A stretch of DNA of 46,488 bases from NCBI GenBank assembly GCA_028688815.1, contig JAQTXJ010000010.1:1-46488 (forward strand), written 5' to 3'. The notes under the pieces were generated by a model that was not told the origin of the DNA, searched no databases, and worked only from the letters and a program-made list of their open reading frames with translations. Made by a program: the position numbers and the translations under genes. This document shows positions 17,259 to 26,008 of the stretch, one piece after another; position 1 is the first letter of the stretch, and each line of letters opens with the position of its first letter. The stretch is from a bacterium. Lineage in GTDB: Bacteria; Hydrothermota; UBA3073; JACQXS01; JAQTXJ01.

Positions 17259-18292
17259 CTGTTTACCTCAACTTTCATAGTAACATAATCATACATAGTA
17301 CCTTTTGCTTTTTTTAGTTCAAGACTTTTCACCAAATCCGCATATTTATCTCCAATTAAACCCCTTCCCAACAACACGGCTCCTTCTGCACCTTCCGAAG
17401 CATTTTTTGCTTTTCTCGTCAATGTAAACACTTTTCCATATTCTGATAATCTCTTTTTTAATTCTTTTTGGACTGTCGGGATTCGCGAAAGCCTGCCGGA
17501 AATTATTATCTCTTCGGGTTTTGTAGTAACGGTAAGAGCGGCAACATCTTTAACTGCGGATTCAATTACGGTTTCCCACACCCCTTTACTTTTGACAATT
17601 TTCTCAAGTTCAGTTTGTTTTCCCGTTAATTGACTTATTGCTCCTCCCGTAAAAACGACTTCCTGGTGTTGTTCTTTTATGCGTATTGCAAGTTCTGCAT
17701 CTATTGTGCCCGGGGATAAAAATCCGGCAAAGCCTGAAGTTCCGCCGAGTCCATCCACAACTTTACCGTTATTTATTCCTATTGCCGCGGTAAAACCGTA
17801 TCCTACTTCCAAAAATATAAATGAACATTTGGAATACGGCACTTTATTTCTTGAAGCGCATTGTTCTAAAGCTAATGCAGCACAACAAAGTTTGTCCGCA
17901 GTTCCCATATCAAGTTTATTTGCTTTTCTGTAAGCGGGGACTGTCTGCAGATGAATAACGCCAGGAGTAAAATAAAGTGGTAATTTATTTTTTTTTGCAG
18001 AATAAAAGAAGCTTTTAATGGCGTCGTTGACAGGCACTTTTCCGCTTTTTCTTGGCAGCATAATATCGAAATCTTCTTCAGAAGCATCATTAATGGACGT
18101 AACGGGCAATCCGTAACCCGACGGACCAACTAAAGCATCAAACGGCATATAACCGGTTACTATTTTGACTAATTTATTCATATTCGAAACTATTTCCTGT
18201 GTAGAAAACATTTCATCCAGAAATATTTTATCCCCGTCCATTCCAAATACGCTAAATCCTTTTGTTCCTGGGTCTATACCAATTACTTTCAT
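17255..18292 (-). CDS. DUF1464-family actin-like ATPase-fold protein
   Basis: 345 aa. It begins MKVIGIDPGTKGFSVFG, the phosphate-1 loop of the acetate/sugar kinase-Hsp70-actin fold, and has FLEVGYGFTAAIGINNGKVVDGLGGTSG and EEIIISGRLSRIP as second phosphate and adenosine motifs. Proteins like this are annotated DUF1464, sometimes 'predicted butyrate kinase', and are known mainly from archaea; no reaction has been established to my knowledge. Real acyl kinases in this window (ackA, buk) look different, so I would not transfer that activity. The 3' end overlaps the ftsX start by 4 nt. A 133-bp repeat-bearing gap separates it from the upstream radical SAM gene. Confidence 0.72.
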   Translation of the reverse strand: MKVIGIDPGTKGFSVFGMDGDKIFLDEMFSTQEIVSNMNKLVKIVTGYMPFDALVGPSGYGLPVTSINDASEEDFDIMLPRKSGKVPVNDAIKSFFYSAKKNKLPLYFTPGVIHLQTVPAYRKANKLDMGTADKLCCAALALEQCASRNKVPYSKCSFIFLEVGYGFTAAIGINNGKVVDGLGGTSGFAGFLSPGTIDAELAIRIKEQHQEVVFTGGAISQLTGKQTELEKIVKSKGVWETVIESAVKDVAALTVTTKPEEIIISGRLSRIPTVQKELKKRLSEYGKVFTLTRKAKNASEGAEGAVLLGRGLIGDKYADLVKSLELKKAKGTMYDYVTMKVEVNR

Positions 18293-18409
18293 TCTTCTCT
18301 CCTGCTTTGTTTCAGTTTATAAATGAAAAGCTATTGTCGAAGCTGATTTACAATATGTTCTTCATTTTTATATTTTTACATTTTAATATTTTTACAAGCT
18401 CTTTGGTGG

Positions 18410-18447
18410 TAACCATTAGAGATTGTTATCCTGCGTTAGCGGGGAAT
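18410..18447. repeat. palindromic-element fragment overlapping the 3' end of the radical SAM gene
   Basis: The sequence ATTAGAGATTGTTATCCTGC, followed by GTTAGCGGGGA, matches the body of the hairpin elements at 35340-35384 and 43051-43085 (ATTAGAG...CTTATCC[A/T]GC...GCTGG). It includes the stop codon and the last codons (FPANAG) of the radical SAM protein. Confidence 0.5.
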
Positions 18448-19454
18448 TTTGAATTTGATATCGGGCAGACAATATCCGATTCCAACCAATCATCCGTCAA
18501 TGCGTATGCGCGGGACCTGCAACCACCACATATATCCAAATTTTTACATTCAACGCAAATACCTTTTCTGTTAGTTTTATTATTTATGTTTAATATAAAT
18601 TCCGAGTTTAACAATTTTTCCCATACGTTAATAATACCTTCTTTTGCATTTCCGACGACATAATTTGCAAAAGTGCAGGGTTTCAAATCACCGTTTGGTT
18701 CCATAAATAAATACTCTCCGAATACGCAACCATTTTTTTCCGAGACTACGATTCTGCTTTTTTTGCCCGTGTCTTTTTGCCCTACCCCCCACTCTTTGCA
18801 AGCCGCCTTAAAAAAGGGTTCATCAAAAAAGAAATCTACTCCATATTTATCAGAGGACTCGGTTGTCATTAAAATAGCTTCTTTATATTCCTCAGAGGAA
18901 AGCAACTTAGTTTTATAGCTTTTTGTCGGTTTTAATCCGATTATGTTTATAAGACCGGCATTTATATCTTTTGCCAACTTAAACATATCCGGGATACTTT
19001 TATAATTATCTTTTGACAATACAAAATTTATCGCATGCAATTTTCCGGTTTTTGCAAGTTGTTTTGCAGTTTCGGTTACCTGCTGGAATTTAGCGCCCCT
19101 TCGTAATTTTTCATAAATTTCAGGATAAGGTGAATCAATGGAAATCTGGATTCCAACGCCTAATTTCAGGAGTTTAACCATATTTTCTTCCGTTAATAAC
19201 GTCCCGTTCGTAATCATACTCACATCAAGCCCGCCCGTTGTCAGTATACTAAAAACTTCCCATATTCCTTTTCTCGTAAGGGGTTCCCCGCCTTCAATAA
19301 TAACCCATTCGGGTTTAAGTTCTACCAATTCGTGTGCTACTTTGAGGATAAGAGATTTCGGCAACTCTGCTCTTGTCATACCTCTACAATGCAGACAATT
19401 AAGGTTACATTCTTTTGTTATCGCCCAATCAAAAAGCAGCGGTTGTTTTTTCAT
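18426..19454 (-). CDS. radical SAM/SPASM-domain protein
   Basis: 342 aa. The radical SAM motif is C16-x3-C20-x2-C23 (TKECNLNCLHCRG), followed by a glycine-rich SAM-binding stretch (VIIEGGEPLTRKG) and SIDSP. A C-terminal SPASM domain with auxiliary-cluster cysteines is present (KPCTFANYVVGN, GICVECKNLDICGGCRSRAY, IVCP). Relatives include PqqE/AhbD/NirJ-type enzymes that modify peptides or tetrapyrroles, but no precursor peptide or heme gene is visible nearby, so the substrate is unknown. Its start overlaps the FtsE-like stop by one base (TAATG). The last residues, FPANAG, are encoded by a dispersed repeat element, suggesting that the original stop was replaced. Confidence 0.87.
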   Translation of the reverse strand: MKKQPLLFDWAITKECNLNCLHCRGMTRAELPKSLILKVAHELVELKPEWVIIEGGEPLTRKGIWEVFSILTTGGLDVSMITNGTLLTEENMVKLLKLGVGIQISIDSPYPEIYEKLRRGAKFQQVTETAKQLAKTGKLHAINFVLSKDNYKSIPDMFKLAKDINAGLINIIGLKPTKSYKTKLLSSEEYKEAILMTTESSDKYGVDFFFDEPFFKAACKEWGVGQKDTGKKSRIVVSEKNGCVFGEYLFMEPNGDLKPCTFANYVVGNAKEGIINVWEKLLNSEFILNINNKTNRKGICVECKNLDICGGCRSRAYALTDDWLESDIVCPISNSKFPANAG

Positions 19455-20110
19455 TAGTCTTCCACCTTCCAGTCTTCTATTTCAGAAACTTCTTTTTTAT
19501 TTATTAATTCTTCTATAATTTCGCCGTTTTTTAAACTTATTCCTTTTGTAAAATACTCTGGAACGGATTTGGAAGTAGTAAAAACAATAGTCGTTCCAAT
19601 CAAATGCAACTCATTAAATAAAGAGAAAACGAGTTCGGATTTTTCATTATCGAGATGCTCCATAGGTTCGTCAGCCAATAACACCAAAGGCTCTTTAGAG
19701 ATCGCAATCCCGATTTTAAGCAACTGGCGTCTGGATGCAGGCAGTTCACAAGCTTTTAATTTGGAAAACTCGCCGAGTCCTAATTTATCAATAAGCGTAG
19801 AAACTTTATTTTTACTGTATTTACGGTTTAATTTCAGAGGTATAGACAAATTGGAAATAACATCTTTATTATCAAGCACTCCGCCGTCCTGCGCAATAAA
19901 ACCTATTTTTTTCTTTATTGAAGCTTGTTTTATTTTGTTCTCGAATAAACTTATATTTCCTTTATCAGGCTTTACAACACCATAAATCAATTTCAAAATA
20001 GTAGTTTTCCCTGCACCATTGTGTCCCAGAATAGCAAACCAGTCATTCTTTTCTATTTTGAAATTTATGTTTTTAAGATTAAATTTACAAACGTCTTTAA
20101 GTTCTATCAT
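19454..20110 (-). CDS. ftsE: FtsE-like ABC transporter ATPase with degenerate signature motif
   Basis: 218 aa, FtsE size. Walker A is intact (GHNGAGKTT, 29-37), the Q-loop is present (FIAQDGG, Q74), and Walker B with its catalytic glutamate is LVLLADEPMEHLD (E148). The ABC signature LSGGQ is replaced by LPASRRQ (123-129), and the H-loop histidine is replaced (VFTTSKS). These two changes argue for weak or altered ATP hydrolysis. An FtsX-like permease lies three genes downstream, so I infer a divergent FtsEX pair; a role with another permease cannot be excluded. It follows the transketolase gene by 2 nt. Confidence 0.75.
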   Translation of the reverse strand: MIELKDVCKFNLKNINFKIEKNDWFAILGHNGAGKTTILKLIYGVVKPDKGNISLFENKIKQASIKKKIGFIAQDGGVLDNKDVISNLSIPLKLNRKYSKNKVSTLIDKLGLGEFSKLKACELPASRRQLLKIGIAISKEPLVLLADEPMEHLDNEKSELVFSLFNELHLIGTTIVFTTSKSVPEYFTKGISLKNGEIIEELINKKEVSEIEDWKVED

Positions 20111-20112
20111 TT

Positions 20113-21048
20113 TTATTTTTCTAAAAAGTCTTTTATCTTTTGTGTAATGTGTTTCGCAGTTAACCCGTATTTTTCGTACAAATCCGATGCCGAACCCGAT
20201 TCACTGAATCTATCCTGCATACCGATTCTTAAATGTGGTATAGGTTTATACGATAAAATTATTTCTGCGACCGCATCACCAAGTCCACCTATTACTGTAT
20301 GGTCTTCACAGGTAACAAAAGCGTTGGTTTCGTCACAGGCTTTCATAATGGCAGATTTATCCACAGGTTTAATGGACGCAAAATCGATTACTCTTGCGGA
20401 TATATTCATAGATTCCAATGATTTCTGCACTTTGATGGCTTCCGCGACCATCATCCCATAAGTACCGATAGTAATATCTTTACCATCCGTTAATAAATTT
20501 GAGGATCCTAATTTAAATTCATAACCTTCTTTATAAATCGGCGGCAACAGTTGTTTCAAAACTCTTACATAAAAAGGTCCCGGTTCCTTAGCAACAGCGT
20601 GAATAACTGCTTTTGTCTGCACGGCATCGCAAGGGGCCACGACTTTCATCCCGGGTAGAAGTCTCATTAATCCGATATCTTCAATTGCCTGGTGAGAGTA
20701 TCCATCAGGGCCTACACCAAGTCCACCATGTGTTGCAACTATTTTAACCGGTAGTTTTTGATATGAAATAGATAATCTTATCTGGTCCCACGCTCTGCCT
20801 GTCGCAAATACTGCAAATGTGGAGGCAAAAACCGTTTTCCCACAACTTGCCAATCCTGCAGCGGTACAAATCATATCTGCTTCTGCTATTCCCATATTAA
20901 AAAACCTTTCCGGGAATTTCTCCCGAAACATATACGTATGGGTAGAGGCAGACAAGTCCGCATCAAGAACTACGATATTCGGGTCTTTTTCTCCAAGTTC
21001 AACTAACGCTTGACCATAAGCCAATCTTAACGAACCAAGTTCACTCAT
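20113..21048 (-). CDS. transketolase C-terminal subunit
   Basis: 311 aa, corresponding to the second half of transketolase (pyrimidine-binding plus C-terminal domains). In many anaerobes this half is encoded separately from the TPP diphosphate-binding half. It contains VVLDADLSASTHT, FFNMGIAEADMICTAAGLA (with the glutamate that activates TPP), RLSISYQKLPVKIVATHGGL, GPDGYSHQAIEDIGLMR and VIGGLGDAVAE. Together with the N-terminal subunit it would move two-carbon units between sugar phosphates. The partner gene, usually directly upstream, is absent here; a ZIP transporter occupies that place. AAGGAG lies 7 nt before the ATG and overlaps the end of the ZIP gene. Confidence 0.92.
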   Translation of the reverse strand: MSELGSLRLAYGQALVELGEKDPNIVVLDADLSASTHTYMFREKFPERFFNMGIAEADMICTAAGLASCGKTVFASTFAVFATGRAWDQIRLSISYQKLPVKIVATHGGLGVGPDGYSHQAIEDIGLMRLLPGMKVVAPCDAVQTKAVIHAVAKEPGPFYVRVLKQLLPPIYKEGYEFKLGSSNLLTDGKDITIGTYGMMVAEAIKVQKSLESMNISARVIDFASIKPVDKSAIMKACDETNAFVTCEDHTVIGGLGDAVAEIILSYKPIPHLRIGMQDRFSESGSASDLYEKYGLTAKHITQKIKDFLEK

Positions 21049-21060
21049 TTTTCTCTCCTT

Positions 21061-21804
21061 TTAATGATGATGAGAAAACAATAAAATAGTCATAATTCCT
21101 GCTATTATAAGTAAAACCTGTATAACGGTATCCCCCATGCCAACTCTCTCTTGCAATCCCGGAATCAAGTCTCCTATTGCTATATATAAAAAACTTGCCG
21201 CACCTATTGCCATAATATAAGGGATAAAAGTTTTCATAGTTCCGAGCATAAAATATCCTCCGATAGCAGCAGGAATACTTACAAGAGAAGAAATTACGTT
21301 ATACAATACAGCTTTTTTTCGTGAATAACCGCTATGAAGAAGAATAGCAAAATCGCCAACTTCCTGGGGAATTTCATGCCCGATTATAGCTATGCCTGTT
21401 GTTATTCCCACCGGGATAGAAACTAAAAACGCGGAAGCCAATACGACACCGTCAACAAAATTATGAAAACTATCTCCTATCAAAATAAGCGGCCCGGTTT
21501 GAGAATGGACGTGGCATTCTTTGTTATGGCAATGACGCCAGATTACAAGTTTTTCAAGAATAAAAAACAAAATAATCCCGACAAGCATAGTCATAAAAAA
21601 GGAAACGACATTAATACTTTCTAATGCTTCCGGGATTAAATTTAAAAACGCTGCTCCCAACAAAGCGCCTATGGCATAACTTACCAGGCTCGGCACTATT
21701 GATTCCCTTATAGTTTTTGGGAAAAGCAAGAATAAACTTGCGGCAAGAACCGAACCAACGCTTCCTATAATAACAAACAAAACAAGAAAAAACAATTTTT
21801 CCAT
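21061..21804 (-). CDS. ZIP-family divalent metal transporter
   Basis: 247 aa with about eight membrane helices. Helices 4 and 5 carry the metal-binding motifs HNFVDGVVLAS and GHEIPQEVGDFAILL. A short histidine-bearing loop (HCHNKECHVH) lies between helices 3 and 4, and the C-terminus ends in HHH. Such proteins import zinc or related divalent metals across the inner membrane. It is co-directional with the transketolase gene 12 bp downstream, and the functional link is unclear. Confidence 0.93.
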   Translation of the reverse strand: MEKLFFLVLFVIIGSVGSVLAASLFLLFPKTIRESIVPSLVSYAIGALLGAAFLNLIPEALESINVVSFFMTMLVGIILFFILEKLVIWRHCHNKECHVHSQTGPLILIGDSFHNFVDGVVLASAFLVSIPVGITTGIAIIGHEIPQEVGDFAILLHSGYSRKKAVLYNVISSLVSIPAAIGGYFMLGTMKTFIPYIMAIGAASFLYIAIGDLIPGLQERVGMGDTVIQVLLIIAGIMTILLFSHHH

Positions 21805-21834
21805 TATTCTTAAAAAATATTTTGCATAAACATA

Positions 21835-23217
21835 CTATGTTTTTTTCATTAGTTCGTTCAGTTTTCCCATTATCTCGTCTTGCATTTCATTCAATCTTTT
21901 TTCTGTCTGGGCTTCAAACCTCAGCACTAACACAGGTTGAGTATTTGAAGCGCGCACAAGTCCGAATCCGTCATTAAATTGTATTCTTACGCCATCGATA
22001 TCTATTATGGGATATCGCCCTTTGAAATAATTTTTAAGTTTTTCTACTACTTCAAATTTTATTTTATCATCCGAATCCACTCTTATTTCAGGAGTTGAGA
22101 AGTAAGACGGTATTTCATTAACTATTTCCGATATAGGTCTTTTATCTTTGGATAATATTTCCAACACTTTAATGCTTGCAAATATGGCATCATCATAACC
22201 ATAGTAGTTATGCGCAAAAAACATATGTCCCGACATTTCACCTGCAAGCGGGGCATTTAACTCTTTCATTTTTGCTTTTATCAAAGAATGTCCTGCTTTC
22301 CACATAACGGGATTTCCGCCCAATGATTTTATATATTCCACTAATCCCTGCGAACATTTAACTTCAAATATTATGGATGAACCGGGCTTTTCTTTGAGGA
22401 CATATTTTGCAAAAACACCCAGCAATTTATCTCCCCATATTACGTTACCCAACTCATCGACTACACCGATTCTATCACCGTCTCCATCATACCCGATTCC
22501 AAGGTCTGCTTTTGTTTCACGCACACGATTTACTAATTGTATCATATATTTTGGAACTGTCGGATCGGGCAAATGCGCAGGAAAATTCCCATCCGGGACA
22601 CAATTTATGCATTCCACATCGCATTCTAATTCTTTGAAAATCTGCATAGTAATTGGGCCACAAGTACCATTTCCAGGGTCTATAACGAATTTACTTTTTG
22701 GTTTGACATCTATTTTTGTTTTAATTAAATCTATATAATCTTTTACCGGGCTGAAATTAGTTACCGTTCCTTTCAATATTGTTTCCTGTTTTTTGTGTTC
22801 CAGTTTTTCCATACATTTCCTGAGATTTTGGATTTCGTCTCCATAAATAGTTTCTTTCCCGATTAAAACTTTAAAACCATTATATTCTTTAGGATTATGA
22901 CTGCCCGTAATCATAATTCCGCCGTCATAATTATACTTAAAGACAGAAAAATACAGCACAGGGGTCGGCACAACTCCTACGTCAGTGACGTCCAGATTTG
23001 AATCAATAAGACCTTTAATAAGAGATTTTGATATTCTATCCGAAGATAAACGAACATCCCGTCCTACGTTAACTTTGATTTTGGATTTCGTATTTGAGAT
23101 TTTGGATTTTATGTATATGCCATAAGCGAGCCCTAAATCATAAACGACATCGTCAGTAAGTTCCGTATCCGCAAGTCCTCTTATATCATACGTTCTAAAT
23201 ATATCCGGGTTAAACAT
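21835..23217 (-). CDS. phosphomannomutase/phosphoglucomutase
   Basis: 460 aa alpha-D-phosphohexomutase. It begins MFNPDIFRTYDIRGLAD, as in AlgC-type enzymes. The active-site serine loop is GGIMITGSHNPKEYNGFK, the magnesium loop is GYDGDGDRIGVVD, the sugar-binding loop is GEMSGHMFF, and the phosphate-binding loop is VRASNTQPVLVLRFEA. It interconverts hexose-1- and hexose-6-phosphates of glucose or mannose, feeding nucleotide-sugar and surface-glycan synthesis. It is 14 bp downstream of ruvB in the same orientation. An AAGGAG-like site precedes the start. Confidence 0.94.
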   Translation of the reverse strand: MFNPDIFRTYDIRGLADTELTDDVVYDLGLAYGIYIKSKISNTKSKIKVNVGRDVRLSSDRISKSLIKGLIDSNLDVTDVGVVPTPVLYFSVFKYNYDGGIMITGSHNPKEYNGFKVLIGKETIYGDEIQNLRKCMEKLEHKKQETILKGTVTNFSPVKDYIDLIKTKIDVKPKSKFVIDPGNGTCGPITMQIFKELECDVECINCVPDGNFPAHLPDPTVPKYMIQLVNRVRETKADLGIGYDGDGDRIGVVDELGNVIWGDKLLGVFAKYVLKEKPGSSIIFEVKCSQGLVEYIKSLGGNPVMWKAGHSLIKAKMKELNAPLAGEMSGHMFFAHNYYGYDDAIFASIKVLEILSKDKRPISEIVNEIPSYFSTPEIRVDSDDKIKFEVVEKLKNYFKGRYPIIDIDGVRIQFNDGFGLVRASNTQPVLVLRFEAQTEKRLNEMQDEIMGKLNELMKKT

Positions 23218-23231
23218 TTTACTCCTTTCTT

Positions 23232-24311
23232 TTATTTTTCAAATAATCCACCTGATGCGGGTTTTATTTTTTTACCAAGATGTTCGTAAGCAAGCGGGGT
23301 AGCGACTCTTCCCTTCGGGGTTCTTTTTATGAATCCCTGTTGTAAAAGATACGGTTCAAACATTTCTTCTATAGTTTGGGGGTCTTCGCCTATTGAGGCA
23401 CCGATTGTCCCTAATCCTACAGGTCCACCCTGGTATTTATCTATTATAGTATTTAGTATTTTTTCATCCATTTCATCAAGCCCTCTTTCATCAACATTAA
23501 GTTGTGTAAGAGCATATCTTGTAAGTTCAAGGTTTATGGTCCCATCACCTTTTACCTGAGCATAGTCTCTTATTCTTTTCAACAATCTATTTGCGATTCT
23601 CGGTGTTCCTCTTGCCCTACGCGCAATTTCATAAGCGCTTGCTTTATCTATTGAAGTTTCCAAAAGTTTTGCAGTTCTCGTTACTATAAGTTCCAACTCT
23701 TCCGGTGAATAGAAATCCAGTCTGAAAGTAAGTTCAAATCTTGACCTCATTGGCGCGGATAAAAGTCCTGAGCGGGTTGTTGCACCGATTAAAGTAAACG
23801 GTGAAAGATTTAGTGTTACAGAACGTGCGTTTGCGCCCTGGTCAATCATAATTTCTATTCTATAATCTTCCATTGCGGGATAAAGGTATTCTTCCGCCTG
23901 TTTATCGAGTCTATGTATCTCATCAATAAAAAAAGTATCCTTAGATTTCAGACGTGTTAATATACCGGCAAGGTCGCCGATTCGTTCAATCACAGGTCCC
24001 GAAGTCGGTATAATGTCAACGCCTAATTCATTTGCTATTATGTAGGCAAGCGTAGTTTTCCCGAGTCCCGGCGGGCCAAAAAACAAAACATGGGTAAGCG
24101 GTTCATCGCGGGATTTGGCAGCCTGAATAAATATTGATAAGTTTTCTTTTAATCTTTCCTGCCCGACAAAATCTTCAAGTTTTTTAGGTCTTAAGGAAAA
24201 CTCGACTTCCTCTTCACCTGCTATTCTCACGGGAGTAGTCAATCTTGAATCGAGTGTTTCTCCGCCCAAGTCAACGGGGATTGAATTAGTATTTTCTATT
24301 TTTTCGTCCAT
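23232..24311 (-). CDS. ruvB: Holliday junction branch migration helicase RuvB
   Basis: 359 aa AAA+ motor of the RuvAB complex that drives branch migration during recombination. It shows [19 protein letters not shown], Walker [17 protein letters not shown], Walker [10 protein letters not shown], sensor 1 [19 protein letters not shown] and the C-terminal winged-helix segment [22 protein letters not shown], then [16 protein letters not shown]. The ATG follows the stop of the upstream secreted-protein gene directly (TAAATG), implying coupling. ruvA and ruvC are not in the window. Confidence 0.97.
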   Translation of the reverse strand: MDEKIENTNSIPVDLGGETLDSRLTTPVRIAGEEEVEFSLRPKKLEDFVGQERLKENLSIFIQAAKSRDEPLTHVLFFGPPGLGKTTLAYIIANELGVDIIPTSGPVIERIGDLAGILTRLKSKDTFFIDEIHRLDKQAEEYLYPAMEDYRIEIMIDQGANARSVTLNLSPFTLIGATTRSGLLSAPMRSRFELTFRLDFYSPEELELIVTRTAKLLETSIDKASAYEIARRARGTPRIANRLLKRIRDYAQVKGDGTINLELTRYALTQLNVDERGLDEMDEKILNTIIDKYQGGPVGLGTIGASIGEDPQTIEEMFEPYLLQQGFIKRTPKGRVATPLAYEHLGKKIKPASGGLFEK

Positions 24312-25973
24312 TTATTTAATTTTCACCAATTTTTTTATTAGTTTATAATCCGCCGATTTGACTTCTACAAAATAAATACCTGCAGGGCAGGTTTTAGGCG
24401 ACCATACTAAACTTTTAGACGATTTATTTAATTTGTCAACTTTATATACAGTCCTACCACTTATATCATAAATCCGTAATTCTGTTTCTTTATCTTTCCC
24501 TTGTTGAGCAGGGCAAAATCCGCCTGAGGCGGAGTAACTGATTACTGTTGACTGAATAAACGGATTCGGATAAGTCTCTATTTTTGATATTTGATTTTTA
24601 ATATTTGATTTTTCTTCTATCCCTATTGTATGAGTAAATTCAATTTCGATTGAATTTAGGATTGGCGTTAAATCAGAAGTTGGGGTAGCGAACTTAACCT
24701 GATACTGGATATATCCTTTATTGTCAAAGCTATACGGTATTGTATCCCCGGAATTATTTATACGAACAGAATCCACGCCATACATATCTTCCGTAGAATT
24801 TGTTCTTATCCAGACTTCCATAGTTCCGGTATTCAAAGATGCATCCCATGTAACGTGTCCGTAATCAACGCTATTCACGGAATCTGCTCTCAACACAGAT
24901 GATTTAAACGAACCTGAAACAAAGTACCCTGCATTTGAAACTCTGCCGTTGCCCACTATTCCGGAATTAGAACCAACATATAAAAAGCCATTTGTAGTTT
25001 GTATTATGGAATATATTGCACTTATTGCAACATCTATTTGTTCGGAAGTCCAACTTGTGCCATTAGCGGATTTATACAAATATCCGCTTAAAGTTCCGGT
25101 TCCTGCATATATTATATTATTATCTCCCTTGAATAAAGAATAAACGGAATTTGCATAAGTCAGTTTTTGTGTTGTATCCCAGCTAACACCTTTGTTACTG
25201 CTTTTGAAAACTTTACCCGAATCAGGACCTGTTCCGGCATAAACAAAAGAATCGCTTATAGCAAGCGAAAAAACAACTCTATCTTTATGCGGGAACATTG
25301 TCGTATCAAAAACAAGCCCATCTGTAGATTTGAATACTCCTGAAATCGTATCTTTTTTAACAACTCTACTACCGCCTGCATAAAGATTATTTTCGGAATC
25401 TTCTACAATTTCCCATATTCGTATTCCATTGTTAACAGTTAGGGCTGTCCACACACTACCATCCGAGGATTTATAAATTTCTCCGTCTCCCGTTCCTGCA
25501 TAGAATGTACCGTTTTTTGCAACAAGCAAAGCATTCACGGGTTTCGTTAAATTTGTAGAACTCCAGCTTGTAGTATATTTTAACAAACCGACATCAGTCC
25601 CTGCGTACAATATGTTATCTTGAATTATCAAACTATGCACCCAATTGCAGGAAGGTATTTCTATATCCGTCCAGTTATTTCCGTAATCCGTAGTTTTAAA
25701 AACAAACCCTTTAAGTGCTGCGCTATCACCACCAGCATAAAGCACACTATCGGATACATCCGTAAGAGCCCATATATTTGTGACGCCTTTAAGTTGTCCC
25801 GTATTTTGCCATCCATCTGGAGCATCAAGTAAAATACTTCCCGGGAGTCTTGAATAATTTATATTTTTTTTATTAAAAAATTTTGTAGTATCCGACCATA
25901 AAAGCTGTCCACTTCCGCCAGACCAATTAGTTTGAGACCACAAATTCAATGCAAGAAAATAAAAAATAATCAT
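24312..25973 (-). CDS. secreted beta-propeller (BNR/YCF48-like) protein with C-terminal sorting domain
   Basis: 553 aa. A short hydrophobic signal region (MIIFYFLALNLWSQ) is followed by about seven units around the pattern 'YSLxxxxxxxLYAGTxxGxVFKSxxxGxxW' (about residues 65-345), typical of a seven-bladed propeller. A beta-sandwich region (about 355-455) follows, then a C-terminal sorting domain (IETYPNPF ... LRIYDISGRTVY ... CPAGIYFVEV ... KKLVKIK). Within that last domain residues about 481-493 (SASGG then FCPAQQGK) are encoded by a palindromic repeat and interrupt the usual spacing. The function is unknown; it is likely a surface or extracellular protein. No good ribosome-binding site is seen. 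An in-frame stop upstream makes the ATG at 25973 the first possible start. Confidence 0.8.
   Translation of the reverse strand: MIIFYFLALNLWSQTNWSGGSGQLLWSDTTKFFNKKNINYSRLPGSILLDAPDGWQNTGQLKGVTNIWALTDVSDSVLYAGGDSAALKGFVFKTTDYGNNWTDIEIPSCNWVHSLIIQDNILYAGTDVGLLKYTTSWSSTNLTKPVNALLVAKNGTFYAGTGDGEIYKSSDGSVWTALTVNNGIRIWEIVEDSENNLYAGGSRVVKKDTISGVFKSTDGLVFDTTMFPHKDRVVFSLAISDSFVYAGTGPDSGKVFKSSNKGVSWDTTQKLTYANSVYSLFKGDNNIIYAGTGTLSGYLYKSANGTSWTSEQIDVAISAIYSIIQTTNGFLYVGSNSGIVGNGRVSNAGYFVSGSFKSSVLRADSVNSVDYGHVTWDASLNTGTMEVWIRTNSTEDMYGVDSVRINNSGDTIPYSFDNKGYIQYQVKFATPTSDLTPILNSIEIEFTHTIGIEEKSNIKNQISKIETYPNPFIQSTVISYSASGGFCPAQQGKDKETELRIYDISGRTVYKVDKLNKSSKSLVWSPKTCPAGIYFVEVKSADYKLIKKLVKIK
24499..24533. repeat. 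palindromic repeat element inserted in frame in a coding sequence
   Basis: Two adjacent hairpins: CCCTTGTTGAGCAGGG (24499-24514, arms CCCT/AGGG) and TCCGCCTGAGGCGGA (24519-24533). The 15-bp second palindrome is identical to that at 30071-30085 between ftsA and murC, and similar to CCGCCTCTGGCGG near 43044-43056. It is translated as part of the sorting domain of the propeller protein. Confidence 0.6.
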
Positions 25974-26008
25974 AGTAAGGATTCTTATAAAAACTTAACT
26001 AAATAGTT

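Noticed and set aside
17255-18292. Naming the DUF1464 protein a butyrate kinase
   Set aside because: The label is only a prediction from fold. A genuine butyrate kinase with all family motifs is present at 2182-3246, and the DUF1464 sequence differs from it.
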